Shown piece by piece: positions 43,064 to 56,353 of a stretch of DNA of 64,000 bases. The translations under genes were made by a program, and so were the position numbers. Under the pieces are notes generated by a model. It was not told the origin of the DNA. It was given only the letters and a program-made list of their open reading frames with translations, and searched no databases. Position 1 is the first letter of the stretch; each line of letters opens with the position of its first letter. Source of the DNA: Streptomyces lasiicapitis (GTDB lineage Bacteria; Actinomycetota; Actinomycetes; Streptomycetales; Streptomycetaceae); contig NZ_BMNG01000001.1 of the NCBI RefSeq assembly GCF_014646335.1, positions 186,001 to 250,000 of the forward strand. The letters are read 5' to 3'.

Positions 43064-44134
43064 TCACCTTGTTTCCGTCACCTTGGCGAGCGCCCTCGGG
43101 GCGTCCGGGTCCTGGCCTCGGGCGATGGTGACCTCGTGGGCGAGGAGTTGGAGGGGGATGATCTCCAGGATGGGCTGGACCTCCTCGGGGACGCCCTCCG
43201 TCGGCAGGACGAACCCGGCGGACGCCTGCTCGACCTGGGCCTTGGGGCCGATGACCACCAGGTCGGCGCCGCGGCCGCGCAGCCGGTCGAGGACGGGCTG
43301 GAGCGCGTCCCCTCCCCTGCCTTCCGGGACGACGGCGATGACCGGGGAGATGTTGTCGACCATGGCGAGGGGGCCGTGCAGCAGGTCGGCGCCGGAGTAG
43401 GCGAGGGCGGGGATGTAGCTGGTCTCCATCAGCTTCAGGGCGGCTTCCTTGGCGGTGGGGTAGCCGTAGCCGCGGGAGGTGATCACCATGCGTTCGGCGA
43501 AGCGGTAGCGGGCGGCGAGCGTGCGGACCTCCTGCTGCCGGGCCAGGAGGTCGGCGGCGAGGTCGGGCAGGGGGTGGGCTGCGGCGCCGTCGCCGTCGCG
43601 GAGCCCCTCGATGAAGAGATAGAGGGCGAGCAGGGACGCCGTGTAGGTCTTCGTGGCCGGCAGCGCCTTCTCCGGGCCCGCGAGGATGTCGATGTGGTGT
43701 TCGGAGACGGCGGCCAGCGGGGAGTCGGGGTTGTTGGTGACGGCGAGGGTGATGGCACCGGCCTCGCGGGCGGCCTGGGTGGACGCGACGAGGTCCGGTG
43801 AGCCGCCGGACTGGCTGACGGTGATGACCAGGACGTCCCGGAGGTCGGGCCTGGCTCCGTAGGCCGTGGTCGTGGACATGGAGGTCAGGCCGCAGGGCAG
43901 GCCGAGGCGGACTTCGAGGAGGTATTTGGCATAGAGGGCGGCGTTGTCGGAGGTGCCGCGCGCGGTGAGCAGGACGAAGCGGGGGCGCTTGGCGGCGACC
44001 TGGCCGGCGGTCTCACGGATCTTCGGGGCACCGGTGTCGAGGAGCCGCCGCAGGACCTCGGGCTGCTCGGACATCTCACGGGACATGATGCGGCCGGGCT
44101 GCTCGCTGTACGGGGAGGACGACGTCACAGTCAT
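43064..44134 (-). CDS. SIS-domain aminosugar isomerase/deaminase-like protein (GlmS-isomerase-like)
   Basis: A 356-residue protein of two SIS domains, like the isomerase half of GlmS but without a glutamine-amidotransferase domain. It has LLTARGTSDNAALYAKYLLE and VITVSQSGGSPDLVASTQAA (SIS phosphosugar motif). Later come TSRGYGYPTAKEAALKLMET, the typical KEAALK of sugar isomerases, and SGADLLHGPLAMV. It probably binds or deaminates glucosamine-6-phosphate. It is adjacent and divergent to nagB, within the das/nag region. Confidence 0.87.
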   Translation of the reverse strand: MTVTSSSPYSEQPGRIMSREMSEQPEVLRRLLDTGAPKIRETAGQVAAKRPRFVLLTARGTSDNAALYAKYLLEVRLGLPCGLTSMSTTTAYGARPDLRDVLVITVSQSGGSPDLVASTQAAREAGAITLAVTNNPDSPLAAVSEHHIDILAGPEKALPATKTYTASLLALYLFIEGLRDGDGAAAHPLPDLAADLLARQQEVRTLAARYRFAERMVITSRGYGYPTAKEAALKLMETSYIPALAYSGADLLHGPLAMVDNISPVIAVVPEGRGGDALQPVLDRLRGRGADLVVIGPKAQVEQASAGFVLPTEGVPEEVQPILEIIPLQLLAHEVTIARGQDPDAPRALAKVTETR

Positions 44135-44159
44135 GGCTCCTACTTTGCTGGCTACTGAC

Positions 44160-44345
44160 CGGGATCGCTTGTTTCGGGCCGGGGGGCCTTGGGCGGGGTG
44201 GGTGTTGCCTGGGTGGGCGGGCGGTGGGGCTCGGGGGTTGGGGCTCGGGGCTCCGCGGGGGTGGGCTTGGAGGTTGGGGAGGGGTGGCTTCGGCGAGCGG
44301 GGGCTGCGGTGTCGATATCGGCGTCCAGCCCGGTGGGTGGGGGGT
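44160..44345 (+). other. Strongly G-rich plus-strand tract (potential G-quadruplexes) upstream of nagB
   Basis: Runs such as GGGTGGG, GGTGGGG, GGGGGTTGGGG and GGTTGGGGAGGGG repeat along the plus strand between the divergent SIS and nagB genes. They lie about 35-220 bp upstream of the DasR site. No ORF is supported. Confidence 0.5.
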
Positions 44346-44380
44346 GCCGACCCCTGCGCTGGGCGGTGTCGCTCTGCTAG

Positions 44381-44396
44381 ATTGGTCTATACCACA
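44381..44396 (+). promoter_or_regulatory. DasR-responsive element (dre) of nagB
   Basis: ATTGGTCTATACCACA matches the dre consensus A(C/G)TGGTCTAGACCA(C/G)T at most positions. It lies 77 bp upstream of the nagB GTG. DasR would repress until glucosamine-6-P accumulates. Confidence 0.8.
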
Positions 44397-44472
44397 CTTG
44401 TAGTCGGGCGGTCTTCCGCTTCGCGCCCATTCCTCCCCCACTGCAGCCCTACTCCAGATCGGCAGGCCCAGC

Positions 44473-45258
44473 GTGGAAGTTGTCATCGTCCCGGACGCCA
44501 AGGCAGGCGGCGCACTCATCGCGGAGGCCATGGCCGCCCTGGTGCGCCGTAAGCCCGACGCCCTGCTCGGTGTCGCCACCGGATCGACCCCGCTGCCCAT
44601 CTACGAGGCGCTGGCGGCGAAGGTCCGCGCGGGTGAGGTCGACGCGGCGCGGGCGCGGATCTGCCAGCTCGACGAGTATGTGGGGCTGCCCGCCGGGCAC
44701 CCGGAGTCGTATCGCTCGGTGGTGTTGCGCGAGGTCGTGGAGCCGCTCGGGCTGAGCGAGTCGGCGTTCATGGGGCCGGACGGCAGCGCGGAGGACGTGC
44801 AGGGCGCGTGCGAGGCGTACGACAGGGCGTTGGCGGCGGCGGGCGGTGTCGACCTGCAGTTGCTGGGGATCGGCACGGACGGGCACATCGGGTTCAACGA
44901 GCCCTGTTCGTCGCTGGCCTCGCGGACGCGCATCAAGACGCTGACGGAGCAGACGCGGGTGGACAACGCGCGGTTCTTCGACGGCGACATCGAGCAGGTC
45001 CCGCACCACGTCATCACGCAGGGCATCGGCACGATCCTGGAGGCGCGCCACCTGGTGCTGCTCGCGACGGGTGAGGGCAAGGCGGACGCCGTGGCGGCGA
45101 CGGTCGAGGGCCCGGTGGCCTCCGTGGTGCCCGCGTCCGCGCTGCAGTTGCACCCGCACGCGACGGTGGTGGTCGACGAGGCGGCTGCGTCCAAGCTGAA
45201 GCTTGCGGAGTACTTCCGGCACACGTACGCCAACAAGCCTGCGTGGCAGGGCCTGTAG
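44473..45258 (+). CDS. nagB: Glucosamine-6-phosphate deaminase
   Basis: A 261-residue enzyme converting glucosamine-6-P to fructose-6-P and ammonia. It has the substrate loop LLGVATGSTPLPIYEAL, the catalytic Asp in ICQLDEYVGLP, and GIGTDGHIGFNEP. The GTG start gives MEVVIVPDAKAGG, the normal N-terminus. It is last of the aminosugar route begun by DasABC/DasD uptake and hydrolysis. It is controlled by the dre site upstream. A very strong hairpin terminator follows. Confidence 0.95.
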   Translation: MEVVIVPDAKAGGALIAEAMAALVRRKPDALLGVATGSTPLPIYEALAAKVRAGEVDAARARICQLDEYVGLPAGHPESYRSVVLREVVEPLGLSESAFMGPDGSAEDVQGACEAYDRALAAAGGVDLQLLGIGTDGHIGFNEPCSSLASRTRIKTLTEQTRVDNARFFDGDIEQVPHHVITQGIGTILEARHLVLLATGEGKADAVAATVEGPVASVVPASALQLHPHATVVVDEAAASKLKLAEYFRHTYANKPAWQGL

Positions 45259-45275
45259 GCGATACGGCGACAGAT

Positions 45276-45314
45276 GAAGGAGGGGCGCCCCAGAGCCTGG
45301 GGCGCCCCTCCTTC
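45276..45314 (+). terminator. Terminator after nagB
   Basis: GAAGGAGGGGCGCCCCA (45276-45292) pairs perfectly over 17 bp with 45298-45314 around GAGCC. It also sits downstream of the convergent dasD gene. Confidence 0.88.
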
Positions 45315-45388
45315 GTACGCGTACTGCTCCGGGCCGGCCGCCCGGCACCGGGGTCCAACCCCGGCGCCCCGCGTCCGAACCCCCGGGG

Positions 45389-46897
45389 TCACCCCGCGGT
45401 GAGCACCTCCGCCGCCGCCTCCCCGCACACCCGGGCCGCGCCATGTGTGGCGATGTGGAGGGCGCCGGACGGCTTGGCCTGGGGGACGCCCATCTCGATG
45501 ACGACGGTGTCGGGGCGGGCGGTGACGAGGTGGTCGACGGCGGCGGTCATCCACGGGTGGCGGTGGGCGTCGCGGACGACGGCGACCACGCGTCGGGAGC
45601 CCGCCGCCGCGAGGGCCTTCGCGCCCGCGTCGTCGCCGCTGAAGGAGCCGGTCTCCGTGCCGGGCAGCCGGCGGGTCAGTTCGGCGGCGACGCCCCACGG
45701 GGTCTCGTCGCCGACGGCGATGTTGGCCAGGGGGGCGAAGGCGGCGACGTACGGGGCGTCGGTGAGCGGGCCCGTGCAGGTCTCGGTGTGGGTGACGGTC
45801 AGGGCGCGGCGGGCCGCGCGCAACCCGATCTCCGGGTCCGCCGCTCCCCCGGCACCGGCCGCGCGCGAGGCCGAGGCCCAGTCGGCGAGGGCGCGCACCC
45901 GGGCGGCGGCGTCGGCGAGCCGCTCCTCCGGGAGTTCGCCCGCGCGGACGGCCGCGACGAGCGCGTCCCGCAGCCGCAGCACCGTCAGCTCGTCGTGCAG
46001 GCCGCCGCCGACGCAGATCGCGTCGCAGCCCGCGGCGACGGCGAGGACGGTGCCGCGCTCGATGCCGTACGTACCGGAGATCGCCCGCATCTCGATGCCG
46101 TCGGTGACGATGAGGCCGTCGAAGCCGAGTTCGCCGCGGAGCAGGTCGGTGAGGATGCGGCGGGACAGGGTGCCGGGGAGGTCCGGGTCGAGGGCCGGGA
46201 CGCTGATGTGGGCGCTCATCACGGCGCGCGTTCCGGCCGCGATCGCGGCGCGGAACGGGGCGAGTTCGCGGGCGGCGAGCACGTCCGCGTCGGCGGCGAT
46301 GTGCGGCACGGCGTGGTGCGAGTCGACCGCGGTGTCGCCGTGGCCGGGAAAGTGCTTGGCGCAGGCGGCGACGCCGGAGGACTGCATGCCCTCGATGTAG
46401 GCGCCGGTGTGCCGGGCCACCAGGTCCGGGTCGGCGCCGAAGGAGCGTACGCCGATGACCGGGTTGCCCGGATCGGAGTTGACGTCGGCGGACGGCGCCC
46501 AGTTGAAGGTCACCCCGCAGTCGGCGAGGCGGCGGCCGAGCTCCGCGGCGACGCCCCGGGTGAGCGAGACGTCGTCGACGGCGCCGAGCGCGTGGTTGCC
46601 GGGGAAGGACGAGCCGGTGCGCACCTCTAGGCGGGTGACGTCACCGCTCTCCTCGTCGATGGCGACGACGATGTCCTCGCGCTCGGCCCGCAGTTGGGCG
46701 GTGAGCGCGGCGACCTGCTCGGGCGTCCGGATGTTGCGGCCGAACAGGCCCACGGAGGCGAGGCCCTCGCCGATGCGGCGCAGCAGCCAGTCGGGCGCGG
46801 TGGTGCCGCCGAAGCCGGGCTGCAGGACGGTCAGGGCGTCCCGCGTCAGGCTGTCCGTGGCACCGGCGGAACCACCGGGGCTGGAAAAGGAGTTCAT
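45389..46897 (-). CDS. dasD: Glycoside hydrolase family 3 beta-N-acetylglucosaminidase
   Basis: A 502-residue GH3 enzyme without signal peptide, so intracellular. It has IVVAIDEESGDVTRL near the N-terminus, CAKHFPGHGDTAVDSHHAVP (KHFPGHGxTxxDSH, the NagZ-type catalytic His/Asp loop) and GLIVTDGIEMRAIS, with nucleophile Asp in the VTDG segment. A C-terminal Rossmann-like domain follows (LTVTHTETCTGPL...). It would hydrolyse imported chitobiose to GlcNAc. It is downstream of dasC in the das operon, 6 bp away. Known as dasD in S. coelicolor. Confidence 0.9.
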   Translation of the reverse strand: MNSFSSPGGSAGATDSLTRDALTVLQPGFGGTTAPDWLLRRIGEGLASVGLFGRNIRTPEQVAALTAQLRAEREDIVVAIDEESGDVTRLEVRTGSSFPGNHALGAVDDVSLTRGVAAELGRRLADCGVTFNWAPSADVNSDPGNPVIGVRSFGADPDLVARHTGAYIEGMQSSGVAACAKHFPGHGDTAVDSHHAVPHIAADADVLAARELAPFRAAIAAGTRAVMSAHISVPALDPDLPGTLSRRILTDLLRGELGFDGLIVTDGIEMRAISGTYGIERGTVLAVAAGCDAICVGGGLHDELTVLRLRDALVAAVRAGELPEERLADAAARVRALADWASASRAAGAGGAADPEIGLRAARRALTVTHTETCTGPLTDAPYVAAFAPLANIAVGDETPWGVAAELTRRLPGTETGSFSGDDAGAKALAAAGSRRVVAVVRDAHRHPWMTAAVDHLVTARPDTVVIEMGVPQAKPSGALHIATHGAARVCGEAAAEVLTAG

Positions 46898-46903
46898 GGT
46901 GCG

Positions 46904-47734
46904 TTAGCCCTTCACGGCGCCGTCGGTCAGGCCTGCCACGGCCCTGCGCTGGAGGAAGACGAAGAGGATCAGGATCGGGACGGCGAACAGCGAGGCCGCG
47001 GCCATCGTGGCGCCCCAGTCGTCGCCGAACGCGGTCTGGAAGCTGGAGAGCCACACCGGCAGGGTCTTGGCCTCCGCTTCCTTGTTGAGCACGAGAACCA
47101 GCGGGAACTCGTTCCAGGCGGTGATGAAGCCGAAGAGCGAGGTCGACATCAGGCCCGGCGCGAGCAGCGGCAGGATCACCCGGCGGAAGGCCTGCATGCG
47201 CGTGCAGCCGTCGACCATGGCGGACTCCTCCAGCTCCCTGGGCACCGCGGCGACGAAGCCGCGCAGCGTGAGGAGGGTGAAGGGCAGGATCATCACCATG
47301 TAGAAGAGCGTCAGCGGGATCAGGCTGTTCAGCATGTCCGCGTCGCGCACGATGATGTAGATCGCGATGACCATGACTTCCCACGGCGCCATCTGCGCCA
47401 GCATGAAGCCGATGATGAAGCCGCGCCGTCCCTTGAAGCGCATCCGGGCGAGGGCGAACGCCGAGGTCACGCCGATGATGAGGGAGAAGACGACCGCGAG
47501 GATCGTGACGGTGAGGGAGTTGCCGACCATGGTCCAGAAGTGGTCGACCTCCATCGCCGTCTTGAAGTGTTCGAGCGTGGCGTCGGTCGGGAACCAGACC
47601 GGGTCCTCGGCGATGATGTCGCCGGTCGGCTTGAAGGCCGTCGCGAACATCCAGTACACGGGGAAGACGCAGAAGATGAAGAGAACGACGGCGACCAGGT
47701 TGGGCCACAGACGGCCCATCAGCGAGCGCTTCAC
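46904..47734 (-). CDS. dasC: Chitobiose ABC transporter permease
   Basis: A 276-residue MalG-type permease. It has six membrane helices beginning LVAVVLFIFCVFPVYWMFATAF, an EAA loop in RELEESAMVDGCTRMQAFRRVILPLLAPGL, and the C-terminal TLPVWLSSFQT segment of sugar permeases. The GTG start overlaps the dasB stop by 4 bp (GTGA). It works with DasB and DasA. No ATPase gene is present; the shared ATPase MsiK, encoded elsewhere, is the known energiser. Confidence 0.92.
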   Translation of the reverse strand: MKRSLMGRLWPNLVAVVLFIFCVFPVYWMFATAFKPTGDIIAEDPVWFPTDATLEHFKTAMEVDHFWTMVGNSLTVTILAVVFSLIIGVTSAFALARMRFKGRRGFIIGFMLAQMAPWEVMVIAIYIIVRDADMLNSLIPLTLFYMVMILPFTLLTLRGFVAAVPRELEESAMVDGCTRMQAFRRVILPLLAPGLMSTSLFGFITAWNEFPLVLVLNKEAEAKTLPVWLSSFQTAFGDDWGATMAAASLFAVPILILFVFLQRRAVAGLTDGAVKG

Positions 47735-48720
47735 AGCTCGTCCTCCTCTTGCTTGAGCACGATCCGCAGGTAGAACGAGGTGATGGCCAGCAGGATGACG
47801 ATGGTGAGCAGCGCGATCGCCGCACCCATGCCGAAGTGCTGGTTGCCCATGCCCTCGATGTAGGCGTAGACGGGAAGGATCTCGGTGAGCCGGTCGGGGC
47901 CGCCCTCGTTGATCGTGAAGACCTGCACGAACGCCTTGAAGACCCAGATGATCTCCAGGAACGTCGTGGCGTAGAGGAAGGGCCGCAGGTACGGCAGCGT
48001 CACCTGGGTGAACTGCTTCCAGGCCCCGGCGCCGTCGAGGGACGCGGCCTCGTACAGCTCCTTGGGAATGGTGGTCGTGGCGGCGTACAGGTTGATCGCC
48101 ACGAAGGGGATGGACATCCAGACGATGAGCAGCAGGACCACGAAGAAGGTCGAGTACTGCGTGGCCAGCCAGTCGTGGTCGGCCATCGAGTCGAAGCCGA
48201 CCTTGGCGAGCACCCAGTTGACGACGCCGAAGCGCTGCGCGAACAGCCACTGGTAGACCGTGCTCGCCGCGACGACGGGCATCGCCCAGGCGAGTACGAG
48301 GCCGACCAGGAGGAACGTACGCATCTTCCGGCCGAGGCGGGCCAGGAGCAGTCCGACCAGCGTGCCGAGAATCATGATCAGCACGACGTTGAGGGCGGTG
48401 AAGGCGACCGAGCGGCCGGTGACCCGCCAGAAGTCCTCGCTGGTGAGGACCTCCTTGTAGTTGTCGATTCCGTTCCACTCGGTCAAGTGCAGAATGAACT
48501 GCCGCATGTTGAGGTTCTGGAACGACAGGATCCCGTTGTTGACCAGCGGCCAGCCGAGCAGCAGCACGGTGACGATGATCGCGGGGGCAAGTAGCAGATA
48601 GGGCGTGAGGCCGGCGAGACGTCCTGGGGACCTGCGCGGGCCCTTTGGCCGTGGCCCGCCGTCCAGTGTCTGCACCTCCGTCGGGCCGGAGGGCGGCCGT
48701 TCGGTCTTCTGCACGGTCAT
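47731..48720 (-). CDS. dasB: Chitobiose ABC transporter permease
   Basis: A 329-residue MalF-type permease with a Pro/Gly-rich ~40-residue cytoplasmic N-terminus. The first helix is LTPYLLLAPAIIVTVLLLGWPLV. The EAA loop is KELYEAASLDGAGAWKQFTQVTLPYLRP. The ATG at 48720 was chosen; in-frame starts at 48729 and 48744 are possible. The 170-bp gap to dasA holds a small hairpin, consistent with higher dasA expression. Confidence 0.9.
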   Translation of the reverse strand: MTVQKTERPPSGPTEVQTLDGGPRPKGPRRSPGRLAGLTPYLLLAPAIIVTVLLLGWPLVNNGILSFQNLNMRQFILHLTEWNGIDNYKEVLTSEDFWRVTGRSVAFTALNVVLIMILGTLVGLLLARLGRKMRTFLLVGLVLAWAMPVVAASTVYQWLFAQRFGVVNWVLAKVGFDSMADHDWLATQYSTFFVVLLLIVWMSIPFVAINLYAATTTIPKELYEAASLDGAGAWKQFTQVTLPYLRPFLYATTFLEIIWVFKAFVQVFTINEGGPDRLTEILPVYAYIEGMGNQHFGMGAAIALLTIVILLAITSFYLRIVLKQEEDEL

Positions 48721-48890
48721 GCTCGCCATCTCTTTCGTGGGCAACGCGAAACGCTGGGGGCAGCGCGGGGGCGCCGGGGGGCGCGAGGAACGCGTGGTCG
48801 CGCCGGGGCGACGCGGAGAACATGGGTACGCCGGGGGCAGCGGGGTCGGTTCACCCGCCGCCCCCGGCGGGGTCTGTGTTCTTGGAGTTC

Positions 48891-51401
<2,511 letters not shown>

Positions 51402-51509
51402 TCGCCACCCCCTCGTACGGGCCCAGTCCCGTCCGCCCCGTAGCGCAGATCACTTTCCTGTCCTACCGTCCTCCCGTCACCGCAGATACGTGAACGGGAG
51501 GACGGCCCC

Positions 51510-53656
<2,147 letters not shown>

Positions 53657-53660
<4 letters not shown>

Positions 53661-53857
53661 CCGCGGCGCTGCGGCGCGCTGCACGCTGGATGCGTTGGTA
53701 CGTAAGGGAGTTGACCGACGAGTCCGCGTACGAGCGGTACGTGGCACACGTACGCAAAGACCACCCGGCCGCCACCGTGCCGAGCCGCAGAGCCTTCGAG
53801 CGGATGCGGACGGACCGGCAGGAGTCGGACCCACGGCAGGGCTTCCGTTGCTGCTGA
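53657..53857 (+). CDS. YbdD/YjiX-type small partner of CstA
   Basis: A 66-residue basic protein of the YbdD/YjiX (DUF466) family. The conserved start is RRAARWMRWYVRELTDESAY, then ERYVAHVRKDHPAATVPSRRAFERMR, ending QGFRCC. It is almost always encoded just after cstA and needed for pyruvate uptake by the E. coli homologue. Translation is coupled through ATGA. The Cys-Cys end is usual. Confidence 0.92.
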
Positions 53858-53994
53858 GCAGGCACAACTGCGCAGGCACACGCACACTTCCGGTACCCGT
53901 CCGTTATACGGACAGGGGTTCCGTACCGCGAGACCGGTCGCTTAGATTTCCCGAACGTTAAGAACGGGACAAGTGAGCGAACGGGAGCCGCGCC

Positions 53995-54288
53995 ATGCCG
54001 GATGCGCCTGAAGTGCCTGATGCGCCTGAAGTGAGTCCACCGGTGGTCACGCCGGTCCGCGTGGTCATCGCCCTCTGTCTCGTGGCGCCCTTCGTGGCGA
54101 TGCTCTGGGTGAGCTCCTACGCCAAGGTCGACCCGGCCTTCATCGGCATCCCGTTCTTCTACTGGTACCAGATGCTCTGGGTGCTCATATCGACCGTGCT
54201 CACGATGATCGCGTACAAGCTGTGGCAGCGTGACCAGCGCGGCCGCAAGGCCCGCGCGGACCTCCTCAAGGAAGGGGCGTCCCGGTGA
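53995..54288 (+). CDS. DUF3311 small membrane protein with duplicated PDAPEV start
   Basis: A 97-residue protein with two membrane helices (VRVVIALCLVAPFVAMLWVS and FFYWYQMLWVLISTVLTMIAYKL), matching DUF3311, the usual small partner of SSS-family symporters. The N-terminus contains PDAPEVPDAPEV, encoded by an exact in-frame 18-bp duplication (53998-54015 and 54016-54033, one mismatch). The stop overlaps the symporter GTG by 4 bp. It probably assists assembly or activity of the symporter. Confidence 0.88.
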   Translation: MPDAPEVPDAPEVSPPVVTPVRVVIALCLVAPFVAMLWVSSYAKVDPAFIGIPFFYWYQMLWVLISTVLTMIAYKLWQRDQRGRKARADLLKEGASR

Positions 54289-55913
54289 ACGACGGCGTCA
54301 ACGGCGTCGCGCTCGCCGTCTTCATCTTCTTCTTCCTCGCGGTCACCGTCATGGGCTTCCTGGCGTCCCGCTGGCGCAGGGCCGAGAACGAGCAGAGCCT
54401 CGACGAATGGGGCCTGGGCGGCCGGTCGTTCGGCACCTGGGTGACCTGGTTCCTGCTCGGCGGCGACCTCTACACCGCCTACACCTTCGTGGCCGTCCCG
54501 GCGGCGATCTACGCGGCGGGCGCGGCCGGCTTCTTCGCGGTGCCGTACACGATCCTCGTCTACCCGCTGATCTTCACGTTCCTGCCCCGCCTGTGGTCCG
54601 TCTCGCACAAGCACGGGTACGTCACCACCTCGGACTTCGTCCGGGGCCGCTTCGGCTCCAAGGGCCTGTCGCTCGCGGTGGCCGTCACCGGCATCCTCGC
54701 GACCATGCCGTACATCGCGCTCCAACTGGTCGGCATCCAGGCCGTCCTGGACGTGATGGGCGTCGGCGGCGGCGAGGACACCAACTGGTTCATCAAGGAC
54801 CTGCCGCTGCTCATCGCCTTCGGTGTGCTCGCCGCGTACACGTACTCGTCCGGACTGCGGGCCCCCGCGCTGATCGCATTCGTGAAGGACACCCTGATCT
54901 ACATCGTGATCGCGGTGGCCATCATCTACATCCCGATCAAGCTCGGCGGCTTCGACGAGATCTTCCGGGCGGCCAACGAGAAGTTCTCCGCGACGAACGA
55001 GGCCACCGGGAAACCGGTCGGCGCGCTCGTGCCCGGCGACGCGGGGACCTGGACGTACGCGACCCTGGCGCTCGGCTCCGCGCTCGCGCTGTTCATGTAT
55101 CCGCACTCGATCACCGCGACGCTGTCCTCGCGCAGCCGCGACGTGATCCGCCGCAACACCACCATCCTGCCGCTGTACTCGCTGATGCTCGGCCTGCTCG
55201 CGCTGCTCGGCTTCATGGCGATCGCGGCCGGGGTCAAGGTCGAGAACGGGCAGTTGGCGATCCCGCAGCTCTTCGAGGACATGTTCCCGGACTGGTTCAC
55301 GGGTGTCGCGTTCGCGGCGATCGGCATCGGCGCGCTCGTGCCTGCGGCCATCATGTCCATCGCGGCCGCGAATCTCTTCACCCGCAACATCTACAAGGAC
55401 TTCATCAAACCGGACGCGACCCCGGCACAGGAGACCAAGGTCTCCAAGCTGGTCTCGCTCCTTGTGAAGGTCGGCGCGCTCGCCTTCGTGCTCACCATGG
55501 ACAAAACGGTCGCCATCAACTTCCAGCTCCTGGGCGGCATCTGGATCCTGCAGACCATGCCCGCGCTTGTCGGCGGCCTGTTCACGCGCTGGTTCCACCG
55601 CTGGGCGCTGCTCGCGGGCTGGGCGGTCGGCATGGTCTACGGCACGGTCGCCGCGTACGGAGTCGCCTCGCCGTCGCAGAAGCACTTCGGCGGCTCGTCC
55701 GAGGAGATCCCGGGCATCGGTGAGATCGGCTACATCGGCCTGACGGCCTTCGTCCTGAACGTCGTCGTGACCGTCGTCCTCACCTTCGCCCTGAAGGCCT
55801 TCAACGCCCCCGAGGGCATCGACGAGACCTCCCCGGAGGACTACACCGCCGACGCCGGAGACAAGGGCGTGGCGGCCGAACTGCCGAAGGTGGGCGCGGG
55901 CTCGGGCCACTGA
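54285..55913 (+). CDS. mctP: Monocarboxylate uptake sodium:solute symporter
   Basis: A 542-residue SSS-family symporter with about 13 helices. It has the start GVALAVFIFFFLAVTVMGFLA and conserved EWGLGGRSFGTWVTWFLLGGDLYTAYTF. The middle has YPHSITATLSSRSRDVIRRN, and late comes ALVPAAIMSIAAANLFTRNIY, all MctP-like. It would import lactate, pyruvate or other monocarboxylates. It is co-translated with DUF3311. Its position after cstA suggests a shared carbon-uptake role. A terminator follows. Confidence 0.9.
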   Translation: MNDGVNGVALAVFIFFFLAVTVMGFLASRWRRAENEQSLDEWGLGGRSFGTWVTWFLLGGDLYTAYTFVAVPAAIYAAGAAGFFAVPYTILVYPLIFTFLPRLWSVSHKHGYVTTSDFVRGRFGSKGLSLAVAVTGILATMPYIALQLVGIQAVLDVMGVGGGEDTNWFIKDLPLLIAFGVLAAYTYSSGLRAPALIAFVKDTLIYIVIAVAIIYIPIKLGGFDEIFRAANEKFSATNEATGKPVGALVPGDAGTWTYATLALGSALALFMYPHSITATLSSRSRDVIRRNTTILPLYSLMLGLLALLGFMAIAAGVKVENGQLAIPQLFEDMFPDWFTGVAFAAIGIGALVPAAIMSIAAANLFTRNIYKDFIKPDATPAQETKVSKLVSLLVKVGALAFVLTMDKTVAINFQLLGGIWILQTMPALVGGLFTRWFHRWALLAGWAVGMVYGTVAAYGVASPSQKHFGGSSEEIPGIGEIGYIGLTAFVLNVVVTVVLTFALKAFNAPEGIDETSPEDYTADAGDKGVAAELPKVGAGSGH

Positions 55914-55961
55914 GCCAGTACTCTTTTCCCACACCCACTTCAGGGGATCCCCGTACGTGAC

Positions 55962-55990
55962 ACGGGCCGCCGACGCGATCGGCGGCCCGT
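55962..55990 (+). terminator. Terminator after mctP
   Basis: ACGGGCCGCCGA (55962-55973) pairs perfectly with TCGGCGGCCCGT (55979-55990) around CGCGA. Confidence 0.82.
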
Positions 55991-56040
55991 TCGTCGTGCG
56001 CGCCCCGGGCCGTGCCTCAGGGTGGCGCGCAACACACCCG

Positions 56041-56088
56041 ACACAACATGTGGGCCTGCCTCGCGTCACCGAACACAAGATGTATGCT
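56041..56088 (+). promoter_or_regulatory. Two NrdR boxes at the nrdAB promoter
   Basis: ACACAACATGTGGGCC (56041-56056) and ACACAAGATGTATGCT (56073-56088) resemble the NrdR box ACACWWTATATWGTGT. Their starts are 32 bp apart, the usual three-turn spacing. The second overlaps a -10-like TATGCT (56083-56088). NrdR would repress when deoxynucleotides are plentiful. Confidence 0.7.
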
Positions 56089-56215
56089 CGTGCTCGCTGT
56101 CGCCGCAGGGGAATCCGGTGCAAGTCCGGAACTGTCCCGCAACGGTGTACTGGTACGGATTTGGGCGTTCGCGCCACACGATGTGCCGGTGAGTCCGACG
56201 ACCTGCCGACGGCGT
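56089..56215 (+). ncRNA. Cobalamin (B12) riboswitch in the nrdAB leader
   Basis: The conserved core is readable: GGGGAATCCGGTGCAAGTCC, then GGAACTGTCCCGCAACGGT, and a closing GAGTCCGACGACCTGCC. These are the hallmark J-regions of cobalamin riboswitches. The leader extends about 140 bp to the nrdA GTG, with possible hairpins (CCCGGA near 56217, TCCGGG near 56231). In S. coelicolor, B12 represses nrdABS through such an element, so class Ia RNR is made when the B12-dependent enzyme cannot work. Confidence 0.92.
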
Positions 56216-56353
56216 ACCCGGATCGTCCGGTCCGGGTGCCGAGACGTCCGGGCCTCGAGGAATGGGTTGGTGGACGCGGAGTCGCCCCTGCGCGGGCGCA
56301 GCCGCGCCGTGCCGCTCTCCCAAGGCCCAGAGCCGAGCGAGGGAGAGCACCAC

